Assembly: GCA_031265435.1 (NCBI GenBank)
Contig: JAISCR010000205.1
Coordinates: forward strand, 1 to 43,358
DNA: 43,358 nt
From: Treponema sp.
GTDB lineage: Bacteria > Spirochaetota > Spirochaetia > Treponematales > Breznakiellaceae
Direction: 5' to 3'
Under the pieces are notes generated by a model. The model made no database searches. It had not been told where the DNA came from and saw only the letters and a list, made by a program, of their open reading frames with translations. This document shows, one piece after another, positions 1-10,214 of the stretch; position 1 is the stretch's first letter; every line of letters begins with the position of its first letter. A program made the translations under genes and the position numbers.

Positions 1-231
1 CTTGTTACAAAACAGTCATTTCAGCCCAACATCATGTTTTGTTCACAGTTTGTGTACACCATGCTGGATGAGGCAGGATTGAACTACTTTGAAATGCAGG
101 ATTCCCGGGTACAACCCGAAGATTTTGTTGACCGGAACAGCGCCGGTTCCCTGGCCCTTATGTATGAAGAACGGTTGAATGTCCCGCTTCCGGCGCAGAC
201 AAACGCACTGCCGCAAAATTTTTTACCCTAA
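1..231 (+). CDS. C-terminal fragment of a possible permuted papain/NlpC-P60-like cysteine hydrolase (5' end outside window)
   Basis: Frame 1 is open from base 1 (LVTKQSFQPNIMFCSQFVYTMLDEAG...) to a stop at 231; the CSQFV motif resembles the catalytic Cys region of YiiX/NlpC-like folds. Confidence 0.4.
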   Translation, partial: LVTKQSFQPNIMFCSQFVYTMLDEAGLNYFEMQDSRVQPEDFVDRNSAGSLALMYEERLNVPLPAQTNALPQNFLP

Positions 232-515
232 TACTTGATAGGCGTAGTATTATGGCATATGGGGTATTTTTATAGTAATAGACGGTGAAAGCTCAGCCGG
301 CAGGGTGCTTCACAGACGGGCAATAGATGTGACTTCTCCGGCTTTACCGGCAGCAATGGCGCGGTCATCGCCGGGGAGGGGATCACCTGCCGAGAATCCT
401 TCAAATGGGCTAAAAAACCTTGCCGCGGACAAGCAGACGGAAGAAGATGAGGAAATCAGGGAAGAATCCCCCGAGGGAACGGAAGAATATAGGCCGGGAT
501 CCTTCCGGGAGGGCC

Positions 516-815
516 TTATATGTATTTGGATACGAGGTTTATAACAGTTTCCCGGGCTTTCCGGCGGTCCTGATCGAGAGGATCAAACAGAACCGCCGGA
601 TTGATGTGCAGGGCATTGCAAAGTTTTAAAATTGTATAGAGATTGGGTGTTCTTTTGCCTGTTTCTATGCAGAAGACATGATTCTGTGATAGACCAGCCA
701 TAAAGGACAAGTCCATTTGAGATATCCGGGCTTTTTCCCGTTCTTCCTTTAAACGTAAGGCTACTTGTTTAACCTGAGTCTCTAATTCCATCTTATTTTC
801 TATATAATCAATCAT
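516..815 (-). CDS. XRE-family helix-turn-helix transcriptional regulator
   Basis: 99 aa; LRLKEEREKARISQMDLSFMAGLSQNHVFCIETGKRTPNLYTILKLCNALHI is a typical Cro/C1 HTH. Confidence 0.85.
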   Translation of the reverse strand: MIDYIENKMELETQVKQVALRLKEEREKARISQMDLSFMAGLSQNHVFCIETGKRTPNLYTILKLCNALHINPAVLFDPLDQDRRKARETVINLVSKYI

Positions 816-886
816 ATTGTGTTTAATATTCTAACATTTTTGTGATAGCAACATACATTAAAATTGTGAAATCAAATTTTTATGTA

Positions 887-915
887 TTGACAAGATAATA
901 AAAGCATTGTAAAAT
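887..915 (+). promoter_or_regulatory. Putative sigma70-type promoter reading into the transposase remnant
   Basis: TTGACA (887-892), 17-nt spacer, TAAAAT (910-915). Confidence 0.5.
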
Positions 916-932
916 GCAATACAAAATGAATT

Positions 933-1692
933 ATGCCAGGAGGGTACAATGAAAACGTGGTGCGTCTGATTCGGGAGATTGTGGAGCAGCATCACTACCG
1001 GTATGGCAGTCCACAGGTGAGGGAAGTGTTGAGGCGGGACTATGGGAGATGGGTGAACCGGAAGAAAGTGGCCTGTTTGATGAGGAAACACAGTTTAAAC
1101 ACCCGCCGGAAGAGGAAGTTCATCCCCACGGCCAACTCAAACCACGGACTTCCAGTCTGTAAGAACCTGTTGAACCGCCAGTTTTACGCCAAAGGGGGCG
1201 GACAGAAGTGGGTGTCCGACACCACGTATCTGTGTACGGTGGGAGGTTGGGTGTACTTGACGGTGGTGCTGGACCTGTATGACCGGAAGGTCGTTGGGTG
1301 GACCTTGAGTGCCGACATGGAGAGTGTCCATACCACTATCCCTGTCTTGAGCATGGCCTTTTCCAACCGGACACCCCGTGAGGGCCTGATCTTTCACTCG
1401 GACCGGGGAGTGTAGTATTGTGCAAAATCTTTTTCGGGACCACCTTAAGGAGTTGTATCCACAGATCCGTCAGAGTATGAGCGGTAAGGGGAATTGTTGA
1501 GATAATGCCTGTGCGGAATCATTTTTCAAAACGCTGAAGAAGGAACTGGAGTCCTTGGACGGCAGACATACTGCGGCGGAGGTGAGTCAGTCGGTGTTCA
1601 TGTATGTTGAGGCGTATTACAATCGCCTTCGGCTCCATTCGGTGCTTGTCTATGTGGCGCCTAATGTGTTTAACTCAGGGCAAGTCGGTTAA
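933..1692 (+). pseudogene. IS3-family transposase orfB (rve integrase core), decayed
   Basis: HYRYGSPQVREVLRRDYG...VSDTTYLCTVGGWVYLTVVLDLYDRKVVGW...HSDRGV then in-frame TAG (1413-1415), a frameshift near a T-run, TGA (1498-1500) where the family has Trp (GNC*DNACAESFFKTLK), ending YYNRLRLHS. Confidence 0.9.
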
Positions 1693-1693
1693 T

Positions 1694-1720
1694 GGTGTCT
1701 ACCAAACGGGGTACAGTCCA
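1694..1720 (+). repeat. Putative right terminal inverted repeat of the IS3-family element
   Basis: ggtgtctaccaaacggggtacagtcca just after the transposase stop; no matching left end seen upstream. Confidence 0.45.
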
Positions 1721-1773
1721 CTTAACCGGGGGGTTAGCTTATCACCTATTGACGACAAAATTTTCGAAATTTC

Positions 1774-1802
1774 TTGACAAACGTTTGTTGGCATAGGATA
1801 AC
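1774..1802 (+). promoter_or_regulatory. Putative promoter with embedded palindromic operator for the sugar ABC locus
   Basis: TTGACA at 1774-1779, 17 nt to GATAAC; perfect 12-bp palindrome ACAAACGTTTGT (1777-1788) with central CG as in LacI-family operators. Confidence 0.5.
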
Positions 1803-1851
1803 AATTTGATGTTTTGTTTTTATGAAGATGTGTCGATAGTCATCGGGGCTC

Positions 1852-2793
1852 ATGAGTGAGGAGGTCGCCATGTTCCGTTTATTTTGGAAGCAACGGTATA
1901 TTCAGCTATTTGCCCTGGCAGGCATTGCATTTATCATTGTTTTTAATTTCATTCCGATGTTTGGGATTATTATTTCGTTTAAAGATTACCGGCTCTCCAG
2001 TGGTATTAAGGGGATGTTCACCAGTCGCTGGGTAGGGCTCAGATATTTTATTGAATTTTTTACCGATTATAACAGTGCCGCCATTATCCGTAATACCATT
2101 GTAATGAGCGTTACAAAACTGTTATTTACCTTTCCGTTGCCTATTCTTCTGGCATTAACTCTTAACGAAATCAAATCGCCGCTTTTTAAACGTTTCGTAC
2201 AGACTGCCAGTTATTTACCCTACTTTATATCTTGGGTTATTGTCGCCGGTTTTTGCCAGATTTTTTTACAAGCCAACGGCGTAATAAATTCTCTGCTGAT
2301 GGCGATAGGGGTTACCGAAAGTAATATAGCCTTCTACGTGACCCCCAAATATTTTTTACCCATGGTGATAATCACTTCGATCTGGAAGGATACGGGCTGG
2401 TGGGCAATTTTATTTTTGGCTTCTATCGCTACTATTGATCCTACCTTATACGAAGCCGCCAGCATGGATGGTGTTGGGAGGCTAAAACGGATTTGGTACA
2501 TAACCTTGCCAAGTATTCAGGGGACAATCACGGTAGTTTTGATTATTGCTCTGGGGAATCTTCTGGGAGGAGGGCTTTCGGGTTCCAACTTTGAACAGGG
2601 CTGGTTATTGGGAACTCCGGGTAACGCAGAAGTTTCTGAGATCCTCCAGACCTATATTATGAAGATCGGATTATCCAGGGCCAGATACTCCTATGCGGCG
2701 GCCATGGGCTTTATTCAGTCTGTTATTTCCCTGTTGTTGATATTAGCCAGTAATTATGGAGCAAAAAAAATTTCCGGGGATGGGTTATTCTAA
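1852..2793 (+). CDS. ABC sugar transporter permease, LplB/YteP type (CUT1)
   Basis: Multiple TM segments; EAASMDGVGRLKRIWYITLPSI EAA loop. Confidence 0.9.
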   Translation: MSEEVAMFRLFWKQRYIQLFALAGIAFIIVFNFIPMFGIIISFKDYRLSSGIKGMFTSRWVGLRYFIEFFTDYNSAAIIRNTIVMSVTKLLFTFPLPILLALTLNEIKSPLFKRFVQTASYLPYFISWVIVAGFCQIFLQANGVINSLLMAIGVTESNIAFYVTPKYFLPMVIITSIWKDTGWWAILFLASIATIDPTLYEAASMDGVGRLKRIWYITLPSIQGTITVVLIIALGNLLGGGLSGSNFEQGWLLGTPGNAEVSEILQTYIMKIGLSRARYSYAAAMGFIQSVISLLLILASNYGAKKISGDGLF

Positions 2794-3702
2794 ATGAAAC
2801 AGAAGCGGCCTGTTCCGACCCGTATCCACAGAACTGCCGAAGACTGGGTGGTGGATGTTTTTGTGCATATAGTTGCGGTGTTAATTTTTATCGTCTGTTT
2901 TTACCCCTTCTATCTGGCTGTTGTGATGGCTTTTAACGAAGGAAGGGATGCCACTCAGGGCGGAATATTTTTCTGGCCCCGCAAATTCACATTGGAGAAT
3001 TTTAGACGCCTGCTGGAAGATCCTGTTTGGGCAAATGCCGTTATAATAACCATCCTAAGGACAGTTATTGGTACGGTAACTACTACCCTGTTTACCGCCA
3101 TGGTTGCCTATGGCCTTTCAGAAAGAACGCTGGTATTCCGCAAAATTTATATGGCCATGCTGATTATCGCCATGTATTTTTCCGGTGGTATTATTCCCTA
3201 TTTCGCGGTTCTTCGTTCCCTGCATCTTATCAACAATTTTCTGGTTTACATAATACCGGGAATGCTTAATCTGTTTTTTGTTCTGGTTTCCATTTCCTTC
3301 TTTCGGGGAATACCAAAAGAGCTGTGCGAGTCCGCACGGATCGATGGTGCGGGGGAAATGAAAATTTTTTCCCGGATTATTCTCCCTATCTCTCTTCCGC
3401 TCCTGGCCACTATCGCGATTTTTACCGCCGTAGGGCACTGGAATGCCTGGTTTGACGCCGCCTTTTTCATCCAGAATAAAAACCTTTATACGCTCGGATA
3501 CCAGCTGATGTCTATGCTTAATCAAACGCTTCAAAACATTTCCTCCCAGGCATCGGTTGAAGTTTCCATGTTTTCCAATATTACCACCATGTCCGTTCAG
3601 GTTGCAGCCATGCTGGTCGCAGTTGTTCCGATTCTTGTGGTCTATCCCTTCTTTCAACGGTATTTTATTAGCGGATTGACCATCGGATCCGTAAAGGCAT
3701 GA
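2794..3702 (+). CDS. ABC sugar transporter permease, LplC/YtcP type
   Basis: Adjacent to the previous gene; CESARIDGAGEMKIFSRIILPISLPLLATI EAA loop. Confidence 0.9.
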   Translation: MKQKRPVPTRIHRTAEDWVVDVFVHIVAVLIFIVCFYPFYLAVVMAFNEGRDATQGGIFFWPRKFTLENFRRLLEDPVWANAVIITILRTVIGTVTTTLFTAMVAYGLSERTLVFRKIYMAMLIIAMYFSGGIIPYFAVLRSLHLINNFLVYIIPGMLNLFFVLVSISFFRGIPKELCESARIDGAGEMKIFSRIILPISLPLLATIAIFTAVGHWNAWFDAAFFIQNKNLYTLGYQLMSMLNQTLQNISSQASVEVSMFSNITTMSVQVAAMLVAVVPILVVYPFFQRYFISGLTIGSVKA

Positions 3703-3765
3703 AGGAGTCCATTTAGCAGGGAATACTCTGTGAATATATGGAAATATTTTTTGAAGGAGATGTAG

Positions 3766-5286
3766 ATGAAGAAGATTCTATTTTTTCTGATACTGGTTGC
3801 GGTAATAGTAGCCGCAGTCAGTGCGGGTGGTGGCAATCAGGCCACTGCGTCAAGCCCTTCGGGAACCGCTCCGGTTACTTTTACGATTTTTGTTGATCAT
3901 ACCTGGTTTCGGACTAACAGCTTTACCGGTATTATTCCGGATGAAATAACCCGAATTACCGGAGTAAAGCTTGAACCTACCGTTGCAATTAATGATCAGC
4001 AGCTTGGGATTATGATAGGTTCGGGGTCGTTGCCGGATCTGGTGTATACCCAAAACCTGCTTGATCAGCTGTCTCATCCGGATATCTCCTATTGCCTGGA
4101 AGATCTGATCAAACAGTATAATGTTGACTGGCAGATTTCTCCAAAGCGCTTGGCGATTGGCCGGCTGAAGTCGGAAGAAAACAAGGCATACACCATATTA
4201 AACCACTTTGCGGAAAAATCCGAATGGGCGAATACTCCGGCGGTCCAGATGTTGCCTTCTCTTATTTACCGGACAGATTTGTACGAAGCGGCAGGTAGTC
4301 CTCCGGTCAGGAGTCTTGATGACCTCTTTAATCTTTACACCAGGATAAAAACCGCCAATCCAAACATGACAATGCTCCAGCTTAATGCCTATTGGAATGT
4401 ATTGTATTTCAGGGCTCAGTATGGTATGCCTCTGGACAACTACATTGAACAGGCAAACGCCAATTATATTCATTATACCAGGGATCCAAGATATAAGCAG
4501 ACCCTTGCTTTCCTGAACAAATGCTGGCGCGCCGGTTTTATTTCTCCCGACGAAGCTTATTTTGTATTTGGTAGCGAAGTGCCCGCAGACGGTAATTATT
4601 TCTCCAGTACCTGGTGTACTCAGGATGTCCTACCCAGACTCCTGGCTCAGCATAGGAATATCAACCCCAATTGGGGTCTGGCTGAAATGGTTCCCTTTGA
4701 AGGTGCATCCTATGTTAGTTCCAGTATCGGTTGGTCCGGAACCTTTATCACCAAGAGGAATAAAAATCCTGAGCGAGCCGTCAGGTTCCTTCAATTTATG
4801 TTCAGTGACGAAGGCCAGAAGCTTACCCAGATGGGCAGACCGGGAATTGATTATACCATGACGAGTTCGGGGATGCCCGAATTTAGCGCCGATTGGAAAA
4901 AAGCTATCGCCGACGGAACCATCGACAAGCTCTATAACCCCCTGTTCTACCTTGGAGGATCCCCGATTATAGAATCCCTTAGTCGTATTGCTCCCACGGA
5001 TCCCGCTCTTGTTACGGAAACCTACAAGTATATGCGGGATCATTATGATAACTATCCATGGGTTCTCGCTGCCGAGCCCATCGGAACTTCCGATGAAAAG
5101 GTGATCCAGGACAAGATTGTCGAACTCATTAGAACTGCGGAGCGGCAGATCATCATGGCCAATTCGGAAACGCAGTTTGAATCCCGGTTCCAGGAATACC
5201 TGAACAATGCTAATCAGATCGGCATTGCCCGGGTAGAGCAGTTTGTAACTAACAAAGTCAAACAAGTAAAACCGATGTTCCAGTAA
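3766..5286 (+). CDS. Extracellular solute-binding protein (LplA/YtcQ-like)
   Basis: 506 aa with signal peptide; SBP_bac_1-like composition; follows the two permeases. Confidence 0.85.
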   Translation: MKKILFFLILVAVIVAAVSAGGGNQATASSPSGTAPVTFTIFVDHTWFRTNSFTGIIPDEITRITGVKLEPTVAINDQQLGIMIGSGSLPDLVYTQNLLDQLSHPDISYCLEDLIKQYNVDWQISPKRLAIGRLKSEENKAYTILNHFAEKSEWANTPAVQMLPSLIYRTDLYEAAGSPPVRSLDDLFNLYTRIKTANPNMTMLQLNAYWNVLYFRAQYGMPLDNYIEQANANYIHYTRDPRYKQTLAFLNKCWRAGFISPDEAYFVFGSEVPADGNYFSSTWCTQDVLPRLLAQHRNINPNWGLAEMVPFEGASYVSSSIGWSGTFITKRNKNPERAVRFLQFMFSDEGQKLTQMGRPGIDYTMTSSGMPEFSADWKKAIADGTIDKLYNPLFYLGGSPIIESLSRIAPTDPALVTETYKYMRDHYDNYPWVLAAEPIGTSDEKVIQDKIVELIRTAERQIIMANSETQFESRFQEYLNNANQIGIARVEQFVTNKVKQVKPMFQ

Positions 5287-5297
5287 ACTCTAAATTC

Positions 5298-5336
5298 GGG
5301 GCCGGATATTCATACATGAATGCCGGTCCTGTTTTT
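5298..5336 (+). terminator. Rho-independent-like terminator after the SBP gene
   Basis: ggggccggatattcat ac atgaatgccggtcct followed by gttttt. Confidence 0.6.
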
Positions 5337-5376
5337 GAGGATTTTCGAAAAATGGGAAAATTTATAGGAGCTTTTT

Positions 5377-6363
5377 ATGCGGGCTGCAGTGGTTAAAGGT
5401 AAATGTGATGTGGTTATTTTGGATATAGGGGAACCCTTTATACTGCGGCCAACGGAAATCAAGATCCATGTTACCACCGGGGCTATATGTAATACCACCG
5501 ATAATAAACTTTACGCCAGCGATAGTCCTGAAAAACATTGGGCAGGCAAAGAATTTCCCTTTGTAATTGGTCATGAATGTACCGGTCGTATTGTGGAGAT
5601 GGGCAGCGGTGTAGAGGATCTTAAGATCGGGGACAGGGTGGTTTACTGGACAGTTAATTGCAGGGCCTTTGCGGATTATCTTATTCTTGATACTGAAAAA
5701 TCAGTAGTTTTAGCTGTAAGTGATGAAGCTTCCGAAGAAATGGCAGCCATTATGGAGATGGTTATCGGTTCTGCGCGTCTTTTGTTTCCAGAGGATGAGA
5801 AACCGCTGATTGGGCGTGGGGATTCAGTCGTGGTTATAGGCTTGGGACCTGCGGGGCTGATCTATCACCGCATAGCAAGAATGATGGGGGCGGCAAAACT
5901 GGCAGGGGCAGGACGCCGGGCACTGCGCCTTGAAACTGCCAAAAAGCTGGGCGCTGATTTTGTAATTGACACTGATACTCCATCCTGGCATCAGGAACTG
6001 CTCTCCAAATTGGGCAAACATCCCGATGTAATCATTGATGCTACCGGTGGGGATATTGTATCTGATATTATCGCCTTAGGGGATAAAAACACCCGTATTA
6101 TTGCCTACGGCGTAGCGCCCTTTAATTGGAAAGAGCGTGAGAACGAACTTATTAAAGCCGATATTCGGCCGCCTAGAAACTTTGGTGTAGCGAGTGCCAG
6201 GATAGTGGCACCAAAATGCATTGAGTGGCTTGAATCAGGGAAATTAGGCCTGGAGCCCGTTATCAGTCACCGCTTGCCTCTTGAAGAAGTAGGGAGAGGA
6301 TTCGATATGTGCCGTCTGGAACGTGATACGACATTAAAAGTTTTAATCCGGATAAACAGCTGA
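5377..6363 (+). CDS. Zinc-type alcohol dehydrogenase / MDR-family oxidoreductase
   Basis: GHECTGRIVEMGSGVEDLKIGDRVV and Rossmann VVVIGLGPAGLI motifs. Confidence 0.88.
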   Translation: MRAAVVKGKCDVVILDIGEPFILRPTEIKIHVTTGAICNTTDNKLYASDSPEKHWAGKEFPFVIGHECTGRIVEMGSGVEDLKIGDRVVYWTVNCRAFADYLILDTEKSVVLAVSDEASEEMAAIMEMVIGSARLLFPEDEKPLIGRGDSVVVIGLGPAGLIYHRIARMMGAAKLAGAGRRALRLETAKKLGADFVIDTDTPSWHQELLSKLGKHPDVIIDATGGDIVSDIIALGDKNTRIIAYGVAPFNWKERENELIKADIRPPRNFGVASARIVAPKCIEWLESGKLGLEPVISHRLPLEEVGRGFDMCRLERDTTLKVLIRINS

Positions 6364-6371
6364 ACTTAACA

Positions 6372-6394
6372 GTCTCACCCTAAAGGGATGAGAC
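6372..6394. other. Short inverted repeat (hairpin) after the dehydrogenase gene
   Basis: gtctcaccct aa agggatgagac, one bulge. Confidence 0.4.
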
Positions 6395-6539
6395 ATATAG
6401 TTTCTTCGGTAGTGGTTGCACGGCTGCGCTGGGGGATACTTTTAAGTGCCCTGAAGTTCTTCCGCGCAGGCGGGTTCTTGGGTGTTAAGCCCCTTGGTAG
6501 AAATAAACAAGAATCCGGATCCTGTGTGTAGTTGATTTC

Positions 6540-7739
6540 ATGAACGGATTGAAGGGGGATATTATGAATTTTTCCAGGTTGACGGTTTATCTGGATTCTT
6601 TATACAATGAAAAAAACATACCCGGTGTCGGTTGCGTTGTCTATCACCGTTGCCAGCGAGTATATGAACATTATACGGGTTTTTCCGATGTGGAAAACAA
6701 GATACCCTTTGGACCGGAAACTTTGTTTCGTCTGTATTCCGCTACTAAACTGGTAACCGCTGTAGCTGTTCTACAGCTCTGTGAACAGGGGAAGGTTAAG
6801 CTCAGCGATCCCCTATCCGCCTATATTCCGGAATACCGAGATGTGAAGGTTCGCCTTGCGGTCCCCGGTGGCGGGACGCTTATCCGGTCTGCGAAAAACC
6901 CCCTTACCATCGAACATCTGCTTTCTATGCAGGGCGGTGTAACCGGCCCCGATGTTGAACCGGTCAAACGGGTAATTGAAGAAACCGGCGGCAGGGCGCC
7001 TACCTTGGAGGTCATAAAAGCACTAGCCAGAGAACCCCTCCTTTTTGAACCCGGAACCCGCTTCCGGTATAGTTGGTGTTTCGATGTATTGGGCGCTCTG
7101 GTGGAAGCGGTTTCAGGACAAACTCTTGGTTCGTATCTTAAGAAACATATCTTTGATCCCCTGGGTATGAAAGATACCTCTTTTAAGCCAGATCCTGCCT
7201 GTACTGGACGTTTGGCAAAGGATTATATCCATTTTGATGCAAAAACCAACCGGGCTTGGCATTTCGGAGAGAACCTGTCTATCAACCTGGGGGTCGAATA
7301 TGAATGTGGCGGTGGAGGGCTCTATTCCACGGCTAGTGATTTTATATTATTTATCGAAGCTCTGTGTAACGGTGGTCAGTGCCTTAATGAGGTACGAATT
7401 TTACAAAAGGAATCAATTGAAAATATGCGGACCAATCGCCAGTTTGATCAGGCAGCGGTGGATTTTGCGCTTTTCGGAGGAATAAGCAAAGCTGGTTATG
7501 GATATGGCCTTGGAGTGCGGGTACTCCTGGATCGGGAAAAAAATAATGCCCTCAGTACGAACGGTGAATTTGGTTGGGACGGTGCCGGGGGTTGCTATGT
7601 TTCCATTGATCCCGCCGAGGAGGTTGCTATCTTTTACGCCCAACAGGAAAGCGGTTCCGAATGGTGGCGTTGGGTTGGTACTATTCGGAATTATGTGTAC
7701 GCAAGTCTCTGGACATCTCTGGGCATGGGGCCGGATTAA
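6540..7739 (+). CDS. Beta-lactamase-family serine hydrolase (class C/esterase type)
   Basis: SxxK motif in LFRLYSATKLVTAVAVLQL; FDPLGMKDTSF. The true start may be the ATG at 6564. Confidence 0.88.
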   Translation: MNGLKGDIMNFSRLTVYLDSLYNEKNIPGVGCVVYHRCQRVYEHYTGFSDVENKIPFGPETLFRLYSATKLVTAVAVLQLCEQGKVKLSDPLSAYIPEYRDVKVRLAVPGGGTLIRSAKNPLTIEHLLSMQGGVTGPDVEPVKRVIEETGGRAPTLEVIKALAREPLLFEPGTRFRYSWCFDVLGALVEAVSGQTLGSYLKKHIFDPLGMKDTSFKPDPACTGRLAKDYIHFDAKTNRAWHFGENLSINLGVEYECGGGGLYSTASDFILFIEALCNGGQCLNEVRILQKESIENMRTNRQFDQAAVDFALFGGISKAGYGYGLGVRVLLDREKNNALSTNGEFGWDGAGGCYVSIDPAEEVAIFYAQQESGSEWWRWVGTIRNYVYASLWTSLGMGPD

Positions 7740-7775
7740 TCGAAACTAAAAGAGCATATACCAGAGGAGGATAGA

Positions 7776-10139
7776 ATGGCGGAATATGTGATGAATTATG
7801 ACGAACCTGCGGAAACATGGAACGATGCAATTCCCCTGGGTAACGGACGACTGGGTGCGATGGTTTACGGGTATACCGGATCCGAACGGATTCAGTTGAA
7901 TGAAGACAGCCTCTGGTATGGTTCTTTTATCGATCGCAATAACCCTGCCGCGTTGCAAAAACTCGCGGAGACCCGCCGTCTGGTGTTGGAGGGCAAAATA
8001 CGGGAAGCAGAAACCCTGATCATCCAGTATTTCTCCGGAACCCCGGTGAGTATGCGTCATTATGAACCCTTGGGGGAATTGGACATTGCCCTGAATCAGC
8101 ATACCCCTTTTGCCTGTAACTGGTTTCCCAACAACACCGGGGCGGAAAGTTATAAAGCCAAGCTGGATTTGATGAAGGGATTATTTACAATTTGCCATAC
8201 TCGGGATGGGACCGCCTATATTCGAGAAATGTTCATAAGTTATCCCGATCAGATATTGTGCCTCTCTCTTACCGCCTCTAAAAAGAAAGCGATAAACCTG
8301 GATATCAAATTCGATCGTACAGTGATTTCCGATGAAAAGCAGACTGATGATCGCCGTCCGGGATTTTTCCGGCGTAGCGGTCCCTGGACGGGGTTTATGG
8401 CTGATGAGAACCGCACCTTGGATGAGCAGACTCTGGTTATGAGCGGTAATTCTGCGGGGGTTGGATTCTCCACCGTTCTCCGGGTCGTCTCTGATGGAGA
8501 GATGGAAAATCCTTACAGCCAGCTCTTTATCCGTAACGCTACGGAGGTCTGCCTCTACCTTGGTGCGGCAACCACCAATCGTGAACCGGATCCAAGGAAG
8601 GCATCGATGGATCGGGTAAACGCTGCCCAGGCGAAAGGGTATAAAGTCCTCAAGCAAAGGCATGTGGCAGATTTTGAGTCCCGAATGAGCCGGTGTGTAC
8701 TGGAACTACCCGGTTTAAGTGGTGAGTTGACGGTAGACGAACAACTCGCGAGGGCCCAGGCAGATCCTCACGATCCGGGCCTCCCCGCCTTGGCGGCTCT
8801 CTATTTTACCTTCGGCCGTTACCTGATGATGAGTGGCGGCCGGGAAAATTCGGCAGCCCTCAATTTGCAGGGAATATGGAACCGGGAGTTCATTCCACCC
8901 TGGGATTGCAAGTATACCATTAATATCAATACTCAGATGAATTATTGGCTGGCAGAGATTACCGATCTTGGCGAGATTCATGAATCCCTTTTCAATCTTA
9001 TCGAGACCATGGCTGTCCGGGGACGTGATACGGCTCGGATTATGTACGGTTGCCGGGGAACTATGTGTCATCACAATACAGATTTTTACGGCGATTGTGC
9101 TCCTCAGGATGTGTATATGGCCGCAACTCAATGGACAACCGGTGGCGCGTGGCTTGCACTGCACCTTTGGGAGCATTACCGTTTTACTTTGGACAAAGTC
9201 TTCCTGGAGAAATGGTTGCCGGTACTCAAGGAATACGCCCTGTTTTTTCTTGATTTTTTGTCCGATGATGGCAAAGGACATTTAGTAACAAATCCTTCGG
9301 TTTCACCGGAAAACCGGTACATCATGTCCGATGGGTTTGATACCCCTATCTGTGCGGGTCCTACAATGGACAATCAAATTATTCGGGCGCTGTTCAAAGC
9401 CTGTGTGGAGGCGGATAAAATTTTGGGTCTACAAGATCCACTGGTGAAGGAATTTGCAGTGGCATACAAAAAACTGCCTCCCAACAGGATCGGTTCCGGA
9501 GGGCAATTGTTGGAATGGATGGAAGAAGAACAAGAGATGACTCCGGGAATGGTTCATATTTCCCATCTCTGGGGGGCGTATCCCGGGGATGAAATCAACT
9601 GGCGGGATACCCCGGAGTTGTTGGAAGCGGTTAGGCGATCCCTGCAATTGCGTATGGACTATGGCTCAGGTGGTGATGGCTGGTCTCTGGCTTGGTTTGT
9701 TTGCGAAACCGCTCGTTTGGATGATGCCCAACTGACCGGTAAACTGATTAACCGTATGATAACCTGCAGTGGTACCCGTAATTTTTTTAACGGCGCCGAA
9801 GTATTCCAAATCGACGGTAACCTGGGTGCCGCTGCTGGTATCGCGGAAGCCCTGCTTCAAAGCCACACCGGTATATTGGAATTCTTGCCCGCTCTACCCC
9901 CATCATGGACAGAGGGAACGGTACGGGGTCTACGTGCTCGAGGAGGCCATAGGGTTGATATAATATGGAAGGAAGGAAGGCTTCAGGAGGCGGTAATTAC
10001 TGTTGGTGCCAATGGGAACATCACCTGTCGAGGAGGTCCATATCGGGTCTTTCAGGGAGACGTTGAGGTGCCCGTTGAAACCGTAGAACATGGCTTCCAA
10101 TTTTTAGCCTGCGCTGGAAAAACGTATACCCTTTCCTGA
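7776..10139 (+). CDS. Glycoside hydrolase family 95 (alpha-L-fucosidase/galactosidase-like)
   Basis: 787 aa; YDEPAETWNDAIPLGNGRLGAMVYG...NEDSLWYG N-terminus; LNLQGIWNREFIPPWDCKYTININTQMNYWLAE; characteristic of GH95. Confidence 0.93.
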   Translation: MAEYVMNYDEPAETWNDAIPLGNGRLGAMVYGYTGSERIQLNEDSLWYGSFIDRNNPAALQKLAETRRLVLEGKIREAETLIIQYFSGTPVSMRHYEPLGELDIALNQHTPFACNWFPNNTGAESYKAKLDLMKGLFTICHTRDGTAYIREMFISYPDQILCLSLTASKKKAINLDIKFDRTVISDEKQTDDRRPGFFRRSGPWTGFMADENRTLDEQTLVMSGNSAGVGFSTVLRVVSDGEMENPYSQLFIRNATEVCLYLGAATTNREPDPRKASMDRVNAAQAKGYKVLKQRHVADFESRMSRCVLELPGLSGELTVDEQLARAQADPHDPGLPALAALYFTFGRYLMMSGGRENSAALNLQGIWNREFIPPWDCKYTININTQMNYWLAEITDLGEIHESLFNLIETMAVRGRDTARIMYGCRGTMCHHNTDFYGDCAPQDVYMAATQWTTGGAWLALHLWEHYRFTLDKVFLEKWLPVLKEYALFFLDFLSDDGKGHLVTNPSVSPENRYIMSDGFDTPICAGPTMDNQIIRALFKACVEADKILGLQDPLVKEFAVAYKKLPPNRIGSGGQLLEWMEEEQEMTPGMVHISHLWGAYPGDEINWRDTPELLEAVRRSLQLRMDYGSGGDGWSLAWFVCETARLDDAQLTGKLINRMITCSGTRNFFNGAEVFQIDGNLGAAAGIAEALLQSHTGILEFLPALPPSWTEGTVRGLRARGGHRVDIIWKEGRLQEAVITVGANGNITCRGGPYRVFQGDVEVPVETVEHGFQFLACAGKTYTLS

Positions 10140-10214
10140 CCAATACGGTTATAGAAACTTGATGAAGGTCTGCTTCATGGATATATATCGATTAAAATAG
10201 ACAGGAAGAGTAAA

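Noticed and set aside
305-544. 79-aa ORF between the partial CDS and the XRE gene
   Set aside because: Low-complexity composition, no recognisable motif or good ribosome site; another frame (CDFSGFTGSNGAVIAGEGITCRESFKWAKK) is suggestive of a decayed gene but cannot be supported
4630-5265. 211-aa (-) ORF antisense to the SBP gene
   Set aside because: No protein motifs; overlaps a well supported CDS
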